Below, piece after piece: positions 1 to 6,365 of a DNA stretch of 8,639 nucleotides (positions within the stretch are counted from its first letter, which is position 1; each line of letters starts with the position of its first letter). Source of the DNA: Candidatus Mediterraneibacter stercorigallinarum (lineage in GTDB: Bacteria; Bacillota; Clostridia; Lachnospirales; Lachnospiraceae); NCBI GenBank assembly GCA_019116185.1, contig DXCD01000239.1, positions 1 through 8,639 of the forward strand. The letters run 5' to 3'. Made by a program: the position numbers and the translations under genes. The notes below the pieces were generated by a model. The model searched no databases. It was given only the letters and a program-made list of their open reading frames with translations, and had not been told where the DNA came from.

Positions 1-27
1 GACCCCTTTTCAAAGGGGTCTGACCCC
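1..27. repeat. Nested GGGGTC/GACCCC palindromes, probable edge of a REP-like repeat
   Basis: Three alternating copies of one 6-mer lie here: GACCCC at 1-6, GGGGTC at 15-20 and GACCCC at 22-27. Copies one and two form a 9-bp dyad around a 2-nt centre (1-20). Copies two and three form the 13-nt palindrome GGGGTCTGACCCC (15-27). It begins 14 nt downstream of the hisF stop codon and runs off the window. From memory, GGGGTCAGACCCC motifs recur as dispersed REP-like elements in many bacteria, some linked to IS200-like Y1 transposases. That link cannot be tested here. In the hisF direction it could also act as a 3'-end hairpin, but there is no good T-tract after it. Confidence 0.6.
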
Positions 28-40
28 GTTCACATTTTTT

Positions 41-802
41 TCACAATCTCACGGACACGCCTTCTTCTCTCAGATACTCTTTGACCTGCCGGATCTCCAG
101 TTCTTTATAGTGGAACAGAGATGCCGCAAGCGCTGCATCTGCCTTTCCTTCTGTCAATGCTTCTTTGAAATGCTCCAGCTTCCCGGCTCCGCCTGACGCA
201 ATGACCGGGATGGACACATTCTCTGCGATCGCGCGTGTCAGCTCCAGGTCATATCCTGCCTTTGTCCCATCGCAGTCCATGCTTGTGAGCAGGATCTCTC
301 CGGCGCCGAGCCGTTCCACTTTCTTCGCCCACTCCACGGCGTCGATTCCCACGTCTATGCGCCCGCCGTTCTTATAGATATTCCACCCCGAACCATCTGC
401 GCGCCGCTTTGCATCGATCGCCACGACCACGCACTGGCTGCCGAACTTGTCCGCGGCATCCCGGACAAGCTCCGGAGTATTGATGGCGGATGAATTAATG
501 GAGACTTTATCCGCGCCTTCTCTGAGGATTGCCCGGAAATCATCCACCGTGCGGATGCCTCCGCCCACTGTAAACGGGATAAACACACACTCCGCCACTT
601 TGCGCACCATATCAACAACGGTCCCGCGTTCGTCCGAGGAAGCCGTAATATCCAGGAATACGAGCTCGTCTGCCCCTGCTTCATCATATGCTTTTGCGAT
701 CTCTACCGGGTCTCCCGCATCCTTCAGATCGACAAAATTTACACCTTTTACCACCCGCCCGGCATTCACATCCAGGCAGGGGATGATCCTCTTCGTAAAC
801 AT
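41..802 (-). CDS. hisF: Imidazole glycerol phosphate synthase cyclase subunit HisF
   Basis: HisF is the (beta-alpha)8-barrel cyclase/lyase half of IGP synthase. It takes ammonia from HisH and converts PRFAR to imidazole glycerol phosphate and AICAR, linking histidine and purine synthesis in the cytosol. The 253-residue protein has the usual family length. It starts with KRIIPCLDV, giving catalytic Asp11, and has VVAIDAKR with the second catalytic Asp at 130. Phosphate-binding glycine loops are present near 80-84 (TVGGGIR) and 205-208 (ASGGAGK). The ATG is preceded by AGGAGG at 814-809, 6 nt upstream. The gene starts 13 nt after the hisH stop, so it is co-transcribed and probably co-translated with hisH. 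It is the last gene of the unit visible here. No key residue is missing. Confidence 0.97.
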   Translation of the reverse strand: MFTKRIIPCLDVNAGRVVKGVNFVDLKDAGDPVEIAKAYDEAGADELVFLDITASSDERGTVVDMVRKVAECVFIPFTVGGGIRTVDDFRAILREGADKVSINSSAINTPELVRDAADKFGSQCVVVAIDAKRRADGSGWNIYKNGGRIDVGIDAVEWAKKVERLGAGEILLTSMDCDGTKAGYDLELTRAIAENVSIPVIASGGAGKLEHFKEALTEGKADAALAASLFHYKELEIRQVKEYLREEGVSVRL

Positions 803-815
803 GCTTCCCCTCCTC

Positions 816-1421
816 TCACAGCTCCACGAAATTCTTCAGAATATGCAGCCCCACCTCGCTGCTCTTCTCCGGGTGGAACTGGCAGGCAAATACATTTCCC
901 TGCTCCACCGACGCATGAATATGCGTGCAGTATTCAGTGGATGCTTTTACGATTTTCTCATCCGCGGCCTTCAGATAGTAAGAGTGTACAAAATATACAT
1001 AGGACTGTTCCTCAATGCCCCTGAACAATCTTCCGTCATTCTCCAGATGCAGAGAATTCCAGCCCATATGGGGGATCTTCAACCCTTCCGCTTCAGGAAT
1101 CCGCAGGATCTCGCCTTTCAGGATGCCCAGCCCTTCCACTCCCGGCGCCTCCTCGCTGCGTTCAAAGAGCAGATGTAAGCCAAGACAGATCCCGAGAAAC
1201 GGCTTTCCTTCATCTACAACACGGCGGATCACCTGATCCAGCCCTGTTCTATATATGTTCTCCATAGCATCGCCAAAAGCGCCGACACCGGGAAGGATCA
1301 CTCGATCCGCGCTCATTATCTTCTCCGCGTCTCCTGTAATGCAGACATCCTGCCTCAGGGCCAGAAGCGCTTTCTCCACGCTGCGGATGTTTCCCGCGTC
1401 ATAATCAATCACTGCAATCAT
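816..1421 (-). CDS. hisH: Imidazole glycerol phosphate synthase glutaminase subunit HisH
   Basis: HisH is a class I glutamine amidotransferase that hydrolyses glutamine and channels ammonia to HisF. The 201-residue protein has all hallmark elements: the oxyanion-strand loop LPGVGAFGDAM (about 43-53), the nucleophile elbow GICLG with Cys79, the PHMGWN motif (117-122), YFVHSYY (143-149), and the His183/Glu185 pair in FHPEKS. One oddity is that the residue four after the nucleophile, Gln in nearly all class I amidotransferases (GICLGMQ), is His83 here (GICLGLH, codon CAT). The ATG at 1421 overlaps the TGA of the upstream symporter as ATGA, which suggests translational coupling. A purine-rich GGAAGGGGG stretch lies about 9 nt upstream. 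The direct hisH-hisF order matches a functional synthase pair. No other his gene is in the window. Confidence 0.96.
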   Translation of the reverse strand: MIAVIDYDAGNIRSVEKALLALRQDVCITGDAEKIMSADRVILPGVGAFGDAMENIYRTGLDQVIRRVVDEGKPFLGICLGLHLLFERSEEAPGVEGLGILKGEILRIPEAEGLKIPHMGWNSLHLENDGRLFRGIEEQSYVYFVHSYYLKAADEKIVKASTEYCTHIHASVEQGNVFACQFHPEKSSEVGLHILKNFVEL

Positions 1422-2827
1422 CTGCCTGCCCCCTTCCCGGCTCCGGTCTTCACGACCGGAACTGGTGTATCATCCACCGCGTCAAGTTTATTGATATATT
1501 TCTTCGTCTCTCTGGCTATAACAGGCGACAAGAGCAGTACAGCAATCAGGTTAGGGATCGCCATCAGCGCGTTCAGGATATCCGCGATCTTCCATACCAG
1601 ATCCAGCGCAAGCACCGGAGCGATCAGCGATACCGCCACATACAGCGCTCGGTAAGGAATCAGGCCCTTCTTGCCTGCAAAATACTCTACGCACCGCTCG
1701 CCATAGTAAGCCCACCCAAGGATCGTGGAATATGCAAAGGAAATAATGCCCACAACAAGAATGAACGGCCCAAAGAACGGGATCTGTCCAAAGGCAAGCG
1801 TTGTCAGCTCGCCTCCGTCCGCAATCTGATCCGCATTGATCGCCGGGTTCTTCATAATCGTTGACACAAGCACAAGCCCTGTCATCAGGCAGACAACTAC
1901 TGTATCCCAGAATGTCCCGGTCGAAGATACAAGAGCCTGACGCACCGGATTCTTTGTCTTAGCCGCGGCAGCCGCGATCGGTGCAGAACCCATTCCTGAT
2001 TCATTCGAAAAAAGCCCTCTTGCGACACCATACTGCATTGCGTAGCGGATCCCTGTCCCCACAAGCCCGCCAGCAGCTGCACCCGGCGTAAATGCCAGAC
2101 GGCAGATTGTCTTAATGGCAGGGATAATATAATCGTAATTAATGCCCAGGATGATCAGGCATCCGACCACATAAAAGATCGCCATAAAAGGAACCAGTTT
2201 CTCACAGACCCTTGCTATGCTTTTGATCCCCCCGAAGATAACAAACGCAGTCAGCACGGCAACAATCACGCCCACGATCCACGGCTCGATCCCAAGATTT
2301 TCGTTACATACCTCGGCAATAGCATTTACCTGCGTGGCACAGCCGATCCCAAAGGATGCAAATCCCGCAAACACTGCAAAGATCATCCCCAGCCATTTCA
2401 TATTCAGCCCGCGTTCCAGGGCATACATGGCGCCGCCCTGCATGCGTCCGTCCGCTGTCTTAACCCGGTACTTAACCGCGATCAGAGACTCCGCATATTT
2501 GGTCGCAATTCCAAACACTCCGGTAAGCCAGCACCAGAGCACTGCTCCCGGACCGCCGAGCGCGATGGCGGTTCCCACGCCAATAATATTTCCTGTACCA
2601 ATAGTGGACGCAAGCGCTGTGGTCAGCGCGCCGAACTGGCTGACCTCCCCGTCAGCGTCATCCTCTTTTGACACAGAAAGCGGTATTCCCTTTGTGATTG
2701 ATTTTCTCTGAATGAAACCGGTACGCACTGTCATAAAAATATGCGTCCCGAGGAGGAGAATAATCATCCACCACCCCCACACGAAATCATCCACTGACTG
2801 CACAATGTCGAATATCTTTTCATACAT
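1418..2827 (-). CDS. Amino acid:cation symporter, AGCS (alanine/glycine/glutamine) family
   Basis: This is a secondary transporter in the cytoplasmic membrane of the AGCS family (LeuT-like fold), which imports alanine, glycine or, in some members such as AlsT/GlnT, glutamine with Na+ or H+. The 469-residue product has about ten hydrophobic segments. It carries the family signatures STIGTGNIIGVGTAIALGGPG (about 74-94, with GTGN at 77-80) and RGLFSNESGMGSAPIAAAAA (270-289). The hydrophilic C-terminus ends in VKTGAGKGAGR. An in-frame ATG exists 25 codons upstream, at 2902. I chose 2827 because GGAGG (2841-2837) lies 9 nt before it and the family normally begins close to this point (MYEKIFDIV). 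The extra 25 residues look like translated leader. The stop overlaps the hisH start. Substrate cannot be read from sequence; the link to HisH makes glutamine attractive. Confidence 0.93.
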   Translation of the reverse strand: MYEKIFDIVQSVDDFVWGWWMIILLLGTHIFMTVRTGFIQRKSITKGIPLSVSKEDDADGEVSQFGALTTALASTIGTGNIIGVGTAIALGGPGAVLWCWLTGVFGIATKYAESLIAVKYRVKTADGRMQGGAMYALERGLNMKWLGMIFAVFAGFASFGIGCATQVNAIAEVCNENLGIEPWIVGVIVAVLTAFVIFGGIKSIARVCEKLVPFMAIFYVVGCLIILGINYDYIIPAIKTICRLAFTPGAAAGGLVGTGIRYAMQYGVARGLFSNESGMGSAPIAAAAAKTKNPVRQALVSSTGTFWDTVVVCLMTGLVLVSTIMKNPAINADQIADGGELTTLAFGQIPFFGPFILVVGIISFAYSTILGWAYYGERCVEYFAGKKGLIPYRALYVAVSLIAPVLALDLVWKIADILNALMAIPNLIAVLLLSPVIARETKKYINKLDAVDDTPVPVVKTGAGKGAGR

Positions 2828-2855
2828 GGCTCTCTTCCTCCCAGATAACAATTTA

Positions 2856-2899
2856 GGCATACGCAATACCCACTGCTCGCAGCTGGCATACCGTATGCC
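2856..2899. promoter_or_regulatory. Operator-like palindrome pair in the symporter leader
   Basis: A perfect 15-nt odd palindrome, GGCATACCGTATGCC, lies at 2885-2899. A related sequence, GGCATACGCAATACC, at 2856-2870 matches it at 11 of 15 positions, with the left half-site GGCATAC identical. Both lie downstream of the predicted start of transcription (about +16 to +30 and +45 to +59) and upstream of the ribosome binding site. As RNA the central spacing is too short for the full stem to form, so a DNA-binding repressor site is more likely than a hairpin. I do not recognise the cognate regulator. Confidence 0.45.
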
Positions 2900-2921
2900 C
2901 ATAAATCATTTCAATATACAC

Positions 2922-2950
2922 ATTTTAACGCATTTCCACTTTAATGTAAA
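2922..2950 (-). promoter_or_regulatory. Candidate sigma-A promoter for the symporter-hisH-hisF unit
   Basis: On the minus strand TTTACA (2950-2945) is followed by exactly 17 nt and TAAAAT (2927-2922). This is a good match to the housekeeping consensus. The -35 box overlaps the last codons of the sensor kinase gene. Initiation would fall near 2915, leaving a leader of about 88 nt. There is no T-tailed hairpin between the kinase stop and this promoter, so read-through from the two-component operon is also possible. Confidence 0.55.
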
Positions 2951-4545
2951 GAAGCATTTCCCTGTTTCTGCTGTACTGGAACCGTTCCCGCTGCATCCTG
3001 CGCCGCCGGTATTCCTCTCTGGTCTCCTTTATCGTCCCCCGCGCCTTCCGATGGCAGGCCGCCTCCGTTTTCCGCGTCCAGCTCAAACCAGAATGCCACT
3101 CCGTTCTCAAAGTTCTTCACTCCGTATTTCTGGTGGAAGGACTCCATGATCGCTTTTACAATGGACAATCCGATTCCATTTCCTCCATATTCTCTTGTAT
3201 GCGCTTTGTCTACCTTATAGAACTTATCCCACAGCTTAGGGATATCTTCCTCCGGGATCGGCTTTCCGCTGTTAAAGACAGAGATCCGGGCCTTCCCCTT
3301 GTCAGAAATGATCCGCACCTCAATCCGCTTTTCATTCTCCACATGATGGATCGCATTCGTCAGATAATTACGCACTACCTGCTCGGTCTTGAATTCATCT
3401 GCCCATACATAGAGGCATTCATCAGCAATAAAGTCAACTGTGGCCTCCGCCTGCTGCACAAGAATCTCACAGCTTGCAATGACTCCTTTGACCAGCCTGA
3501 CAATATCAAACCGTTCAAACTGCACCTCGTCATTTCCGAATTCCAGCTGGTTCAATGCCAGAAGGTTCTTGACCATTATATTCATTTTTCCTGCTTCATC
3601 CATGATGACATCACAGTAGAATTCCCGGCTCTCCGGATTGTCATTAACCCCTTCCTTCAGCCCTTCCGCATATCCCTGAATAAGGGCGATCGGAGTCTTG
3701 AGCTCGTGGGAGACGTTTCCCAGGAACTCATTCCTCATGTCTTCTATCTTCTCTTTCTGCTCAATATCCTTCTGAAGCTGGTTATTCGCGCTTTTTAATT
3801 CAGATACCGTCTTTTCAAGCTGTGCGGACATCCTGTTGAAATTCCTTCCCAGGACGCCGATCTCGTCTTCCCCGTTCCTCGTATACTTTGCTTCAAAGTT
3901 CAGATTCGCCATCTCCTGGGACAGCCTTGCCAGCTCCATGATCGGCTGGGTAATCCTGCGCGAGAACAGCCATATAAGAACTCCTCCGAAAATAATACCA
4001 ATGACTCCCACATAGATCAGAAACCTGCCCGCCAGAGATGCGCTCTCCTGAATACTCGCAAGAGGGCTCTGCATGATAAACCAGGAACCATTGGAAAGTC
4101 TCCCGCGCATTTTCAGGTATTCTACATCTCCTGTCACGCCCTGAGCGTCATCCCGGTAGATCGTATAATTATCGTTCTGCCTGATCACATCAGCCACATT
4201 CACTCCGGCAATCCCCATGAGCAGCCCTACGGTCATCTCTTTAAAGCGGGGATCTTCTGTCCCAAGCGTGCTCAGCACTGCATTTCCGCCCCCATCAACA
4301 ACTACGAGATCTACATTTGCTTTCTCCGTACGGATCAGGATCGCATTAAAAGACGAGGAATCCGTAAATTTATTTTCCGTAAACATACGATCCACTTCAT
4401 TGTACGTACGCATCAATTCCTGGGACTTATGGGAAAGATAGTAGGTTCCCAGAAAACCGTTATTGATAATCAGCACTGCCCCGAGAATAAAAACCAGCAG
4501 CCCGATAAAGATCGCTGTAATCTGCCTTCGGATCGAATATTTCAT
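2941..4545 (-). CDS. Membrane sensor histidine kinase (HAMP, HisKA, HATPase_c)
   Basis: This sensor autophosphorylates on histidine and hands the phosphate to the response regulator encoded just upstream. The 534 residues contain TM1 (about 10-30), an extracytoplasmic sensor region (about 31-172), TM2 (173-195), a HAMP linker (about 196-250), and a HisKA dimerisation helix with NVSHELKTP, phospho-acceptor His280. They also contain an ATPase domain with N-box NYLTNAIHH (Asn397), G1 motif VFNSGKPI (Asn replaces the more usual Asp, a common Firmicutes variant), F-box KLWDKFYKVDK and G2 motif GGNGIGLSI. The catalytic domain normally ends near GVAFWFELD (490). Here about 44 further Gly/Gln/Ala-rich residues follow, with no recognisable domain. 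The start has AGGTGAT upstream, and the gene lies 16 nt after the regulator stop. The stimulus is not evident from sequence. Confidence 0.93.
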   Translation of the reverse strand: MKYSIRRQITAIFIGLLVFILGAVLIINNGFLGTYYLSHKSQELMRTYNEVDRMFTENKFTDSSSFNAILIRTEKANVDLVVVDGGGNAVLSTLGTEDPRFKEMTVGLLMGIAGVNVADVIRQNDNYTIYRDDAQGVTGDVEYLKMRGRLSNGSWFIMQSPLASIQESASLAGRFLIYVGVIGIIFGGVLIWLFSRRITQPIMELARLSQEMANLNFEAKYTRNGEDEIGVLGRNFNRMSAQLEKTVSELKSANNQLQKDIEQKEKIEDMRNEFLGNVSHELKTPIALIQGYAEGLKEGVNDNPESREFYCDVIMDEAGKMNIMVKNLLALNQLEFGNDEVQFERFDIVRLVKGVIASCEILVQQAEATVDFIADECLYVWADEFKTEQVVRNYLTNAIHHVENEKRIEVRIISDKGKARISVFNSGKPIPEEDIPKLWDKFYKVDKAHTREYGGNGIGLSIVKAIMESFHQKYGVKNFENGVAFWFELDAENGGGLPSEGAGDDKGDQRGIPAAQDAAGTVPVQQKQGNASLH

Positions 4546-4561
4546 AAATCATCACCTCAGA

Positions 4562-5239
4562 TCAGTCCACTTCAAATTTATAGCCCATTCCCCAGATGGT
4601 CCTTATATATTCGCCCTTGTCGCCCAGCTTGCTCCTCAACTTCTTCACGTGGGTGTCAATGGTACGGGCATCGCCGAAATAATCATAGTTCCATACATTA
4701 TTCAGGATCTTCTCCCTTGACAGCGCAATCCCCTGATTCTCAACAAAATACGACAAAAGCTCAAATTCTTTATAGCTCAGTTCCACAGTTTTTCCATCGA
4801 TCTTCACAATGTGGGCCGCCTTGTCGATCACGATCCCGCCTGCCTCAATCACGTCTCCTTCTGAACTTCCGAGCGTCCGCCTCAGGATCGCATTTACCCT
4901 TGCCACCAGGATTTTCGGGCTGAATGGCTTCGATATATATTCATCCACGCCCAGTTCGAATCCCTGAAGCTCGTCCCGCTCCTCCGAGCGCGCAGTAAGC
5001 ATAATAATCGGGACTTTGGATGATTCCCGGATCTCCCGGCAGACCTGCCAGCCGTCCATCTTGGGCATCATCACGTCAAGGATGACCAGCGCCACGTCTT
5101 TCTCCGCATAGAAAATATCCATTGCCTCCATGCCGTCACCTGCTTCCACGACCGCATAGCCTTCGCGGGTGAGGAAATCTTTCACCAGTTTTCTCATCCT
5201 GCTCTCATCATCTACAACAAGAACTTTTATATTTTCCAT
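4562..5239 (-). CDS. OmpR/PhoB-family response regulator
   Basis: This is a DNA-binding transcription regulator controlled by phosphorylation from the adjacent kinase. The 225-residue protein has an N-terminal receiver domain (about 1-120) with the acidic pair Asp10/Asp11, phospho-acceptor Asp55 (VILDVMMPKMDG), Thr82 (MLTAR) and Lys104 (SKPF). The C-terminal winged helix (about 128-225) carries the usual LSYKEFELL, RTIDTHVKKLRSKLG and RTIWGMGYKF elements. Length and all key residues are normal. It starts at the ATG at 5239 with AGAGGAG 9 nt upstream. It is the first gene of a regulator-kinase operon and reads divergently from mntP across about 330 nt, so it may regulate itself or its neighbour. 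That is inference only. The exact subfamily cannot be named with confidence. Confidence 0.95.
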   Translation of the reverse strand: MENIKVLVVDDESRMRKLVKDFLTREGYAVVEAGDGMEAMDIFYAEKDVALVILDVMMPKMDGWQVCREIRESSKVPIIMLTARSEERDELQGFELGVDEYISKPFSPKILVARVNAILRRTLGSSEGDVIEAGGIVIDKAAHIVKIDGKTVELSYKEFELLSYFVENQGIALSREKILNNVWNYDYFGDARTIDTHVKKLRSKLGDKGEYIRTIWGMGYKFEVD

Positions 5240-5284
5240 GACCCTTCTCTCCTCTTTTTGTGTTCTTCATATTTTTGGTTTTAT

Positions 5285-5312
5285 CCTATATCTTATCAGG
5301 AAAATATGTCAA
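5285..5312 (-). promoter_or_regulatory. Candidate promoter for the response regulator-kinase operon
   Basis: On the minus strand a perfect TTGACA (5312-5307) is followed after 16 nt by TATAGG (5290-5285). The surroundings are very AT-rich. Alternative -10 choices such as GATAAA a few bases downstream cannot be excluded. The leader would be about 40 nt and ends with a strong AGAGGAG ribosome binding site. Confidence 0.5.
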
Positions 5313-5332
5313 TAATGTGAATAAACTTTTTC

Positions 5333-5361
5333 TTGCCATGGAACGCGCTTAATGATAACAT
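5333..5361 (+). promoter_or_regulatory. Candidate promoter of the mntP riboswitch transcript
   Basis: TTGCCA (5333-5338), a 17-nt spacer and TAACAT (5356-5361) form a moderate sigma-A promoter. Initiation would be expected around 5367-5369, which is where the 5' strand of the aptamer's closing helix begins. That fit supports the assignment. The -35 box is 20 bp from the divergent -35 box of the regulator operon. Confidence 0.5.
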
Positions 5362-5366
5362 ATTAT

Positions 5367-5467
5367 CTGTTCGTGAGGGAGTAATTGGCGTATTCCTGCG
5401 TGGTAAGTCAACATACTGGTTTCAGTCCGAAACCTGGCTTATCTTAAATAATGAGACTCATGTACAG
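5367..5467 (+). promoter_or_regulatory. yybP-ykoY manganese riboswitch aptamer
   Basis: The conserved family elements appear in order: GGGAGTA (5377-5383), GTCAACATAC (5407-5416), a 6-bp hairpin GGTTTC/GAAACC (5418-5434) followed by CCTGGC (5433-5438), and GAGAC (5453-5457). The ends pair as P1: CTGTTCGTGAG (5367-5377) with CTCATGTACAG (5457-5467), 11 positions with one T-T mismatch and one G-T wobble. The family is known to bind Mn2+ and usually switches exporter genes on. The gene downstream is a Mn2+ exporter, which agrees. The 3' strand of P1 is also the 5' arm of the next terminator, so ligand-stabilised P1 would block termination. Confidence 0.92.
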
Positions 5468-5489
5468 TGTACTTGCTGTACATGTTTTT
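5459..5489 (+). terminator. Riboswitch expression-platform terminator
   Basis: A perfect 9-bp stem CATGTACAG/CTGTACATG (5459-5467 with 5476-5484) with an 8-nt loop is followed by TTTTT. Its 5' arm is identical to the last nine bases of P1 of the manganese aptamer. The terminator and the folded aptamer therefore cannot coexist, which is the layout of an ON switch. Confidence 0.85.
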
Positions 5490-5495
5490 ATCTGA

Positions 5496-5522
5496 CAGGT
5501 GCAGCACTGCATCTGCTTTTTT
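5496..5522 (+). terminator. Second, tandem terminator-like hairpin in the mntP leader
   Basis: CAGGTGCA (5496-5503) pairs with TGCATCTG (5508-5515), 8 bp with one G-T wobble and the tetraloop GCAC, followed by C and six T. It sits only 6 nt after the first terminator tract and 50 nt before the mntP start. It could be a back-up terminator or an extra checkpoint. I found no aptamer strand competing with it. Confidence 0.6.
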
Positions 5523-5571
5523 ATTTCGCAGGAAGCACAGACAGCTTTCTGCCATGACTAAGGAGGAAAAA

Positions 5572-6138
5572 ATGGGATTATTAGAATTATTCATTCTGGC
5601 TGTGGGGCTGTCCATGGACGCCTTCGCAGTCTCAGTCTGTAAGGGGCTTGCCATGCCGAAGATCACTCTTAAGAAGACGTTGATCGTCGGGCTCTGGTTC
5701 GGAGGTTTTCAGGCGCTGATGCCTGCCATCGGCTATTTCCTGGGCGTCCAGTTCCGGGATAAGATTACTGCTATTGACCACTGGATCGCTTTTATCCTGC
5801 TGGGGCTCATCGGTGCCAACATGATCAAAGAAGCCTGTTCCGGCGACTGCGAAGAGGAAAATGAGTCTCTTGATATCAAGACCATGTTCCTGCTCGCAGT
5901 AGCAACCAGCATAGATGCCCTTGCAGTGGGCATTACTTTCGCATTCCTGAATGTCCGTCTCTTATCCGCAGTCTCCTTTATCGGAGTCACGACCTTCACG
6001 CTCTCCGCCATCGGAGTGAAGATCGGGAATGTCTTCGGCACCCGCTACAAAGCAAAAGCAGAACTCGCAGGAGGCGTGATCCTCATACTGCTGGGGCTCA
6101 AAATCCTGCTGGAACACCTGGGAATCCTTGCCCTGTAG
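5572..6138 (+). CDS. mntP: Manganese efflux pump MntP
   Basis: MntP is a small six-helix membrane exporter that removes excess Mn2+ from the cytoplasm. The 188-residue product equals the family's usual length. It is an internal repeat protein: LSMDAFAVS in helix 1 (Asp16) and TSIDALAVG in helix 4 (Asp115) are the paired acidic metal-site motifs known from E. coli MntP. The charged loop CSGDCEEENESLD (about 89-101) separates the two halves. The start at 5572 was chosen over the in-frame ATG at 5554 because AAGGAGG (5560-5566) lies 5 nt before it, and because this start places the first Asp at residue 16 as in E. coli. The earlier ATG would put the ribosome binding site inside the gene. Expression is very likely Mn2+-induced through the leader riboswitch. 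No convincing terminator follows the gene. Confidence 0.96.
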   Translation: MGLLELFILAVGLSMDAFAVSVCKGLAMPKITLKKTLIVGLWFGGFQALMPAIGYFLGVQFRDKITAIDHWIAFILLGLIGANMIKEACSGDCEEENESLDIKTMFLLAVATSIDALAVGITFAFLNVRLLSAVSFIGVTTFTLSAIGVKIGNVFGTRYKAKAELAGGVILILLGLKILLEHLGILAL

Positions 6139-6246
6139 CTGCGTCCGGCAGAGATCTCTTACTGAACTGTTTATCCCGGCTTTTAAGGTCAGCCGGAACC
6201 AAATCTCATAGAGCACAGCGGCGAAATCCGCAGACAGACGTTTTAA

Positions 6247-6275
6247 TTGACTTCACGTACTCTCTGTGATATCAT
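6247..6275 (+). promoter_or_regulatory. Candidate promoter for the MATE transporter
   Basis: TTGACT (6247-6252), a 17-nt spacer and TATCAT (6270-6275) form a good sigma-A promoter in the gap between mntP and the MATE gene. Initiation near 6282 would give a leader of about 150 nt, which contains the hairpin at 6312-6365. The preceding stretch 6139-6246 holds only weak stems (for example CCGGCT/AGCCGG) without T-tracts. Confidence 0.55.
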
Positions 6276-6311
6276 AAACAGCGCAGATAACGAAAAGCCA
6301 AAATATCAAGC

Positions 6312-6365
6312 AAAAGTCATATGGTTTTCCTGTTTCAGAATTCAAACAGGCATATGGCTTTTTTT
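6312..6365 (+). terminator. Leader terminator/attenuator upstream of the MATE gene
   Basis: A long hairpin has an outer helix GTCATATG/CATATGGC (6316-6323 with 6351-6358, 8 bp with one wobble) and an inner helix CCTGTTT/AAACAGG (6329-6335 with 6344-6350). The two are separated by a 5-nt one-sided bulge, and seven T follow (6359-6365). Flanking AAAA (6312-6315) can extend the pairing. It lies between the predicted promoter and the gene, so it would control the MATE gene by premature termination as well as stop read-through from mntP. An upstream strand, AAAAGCCA (6293-6300), is complementary to TGGCTTTT (6355-6362) and could serve as antiterminator. Confidence 0.7.

Noticed and set aside
447..1178. 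Long plus-strand open frame of 243 codons
   Set aside because: It lies entirely antisense to hisF and hisH, has no ribosome binding site and no recognisable domain. It is a codon-bias shadow of those genes.
2217..2711. Plus-strand open frame of 164 codons
   Set aside because: It is antisense to the symporter, and its Ser/Pro/Ala-rich translation is typical of a complement-frame artefact.
2828..2902. 25-codon N-terminal extension of the symporter from ATG at 2902
   Set aside because: It crosses the operator-like palindromes and the ribosome binding site of the internal start. The charged extension is unlike the family N-terminus.
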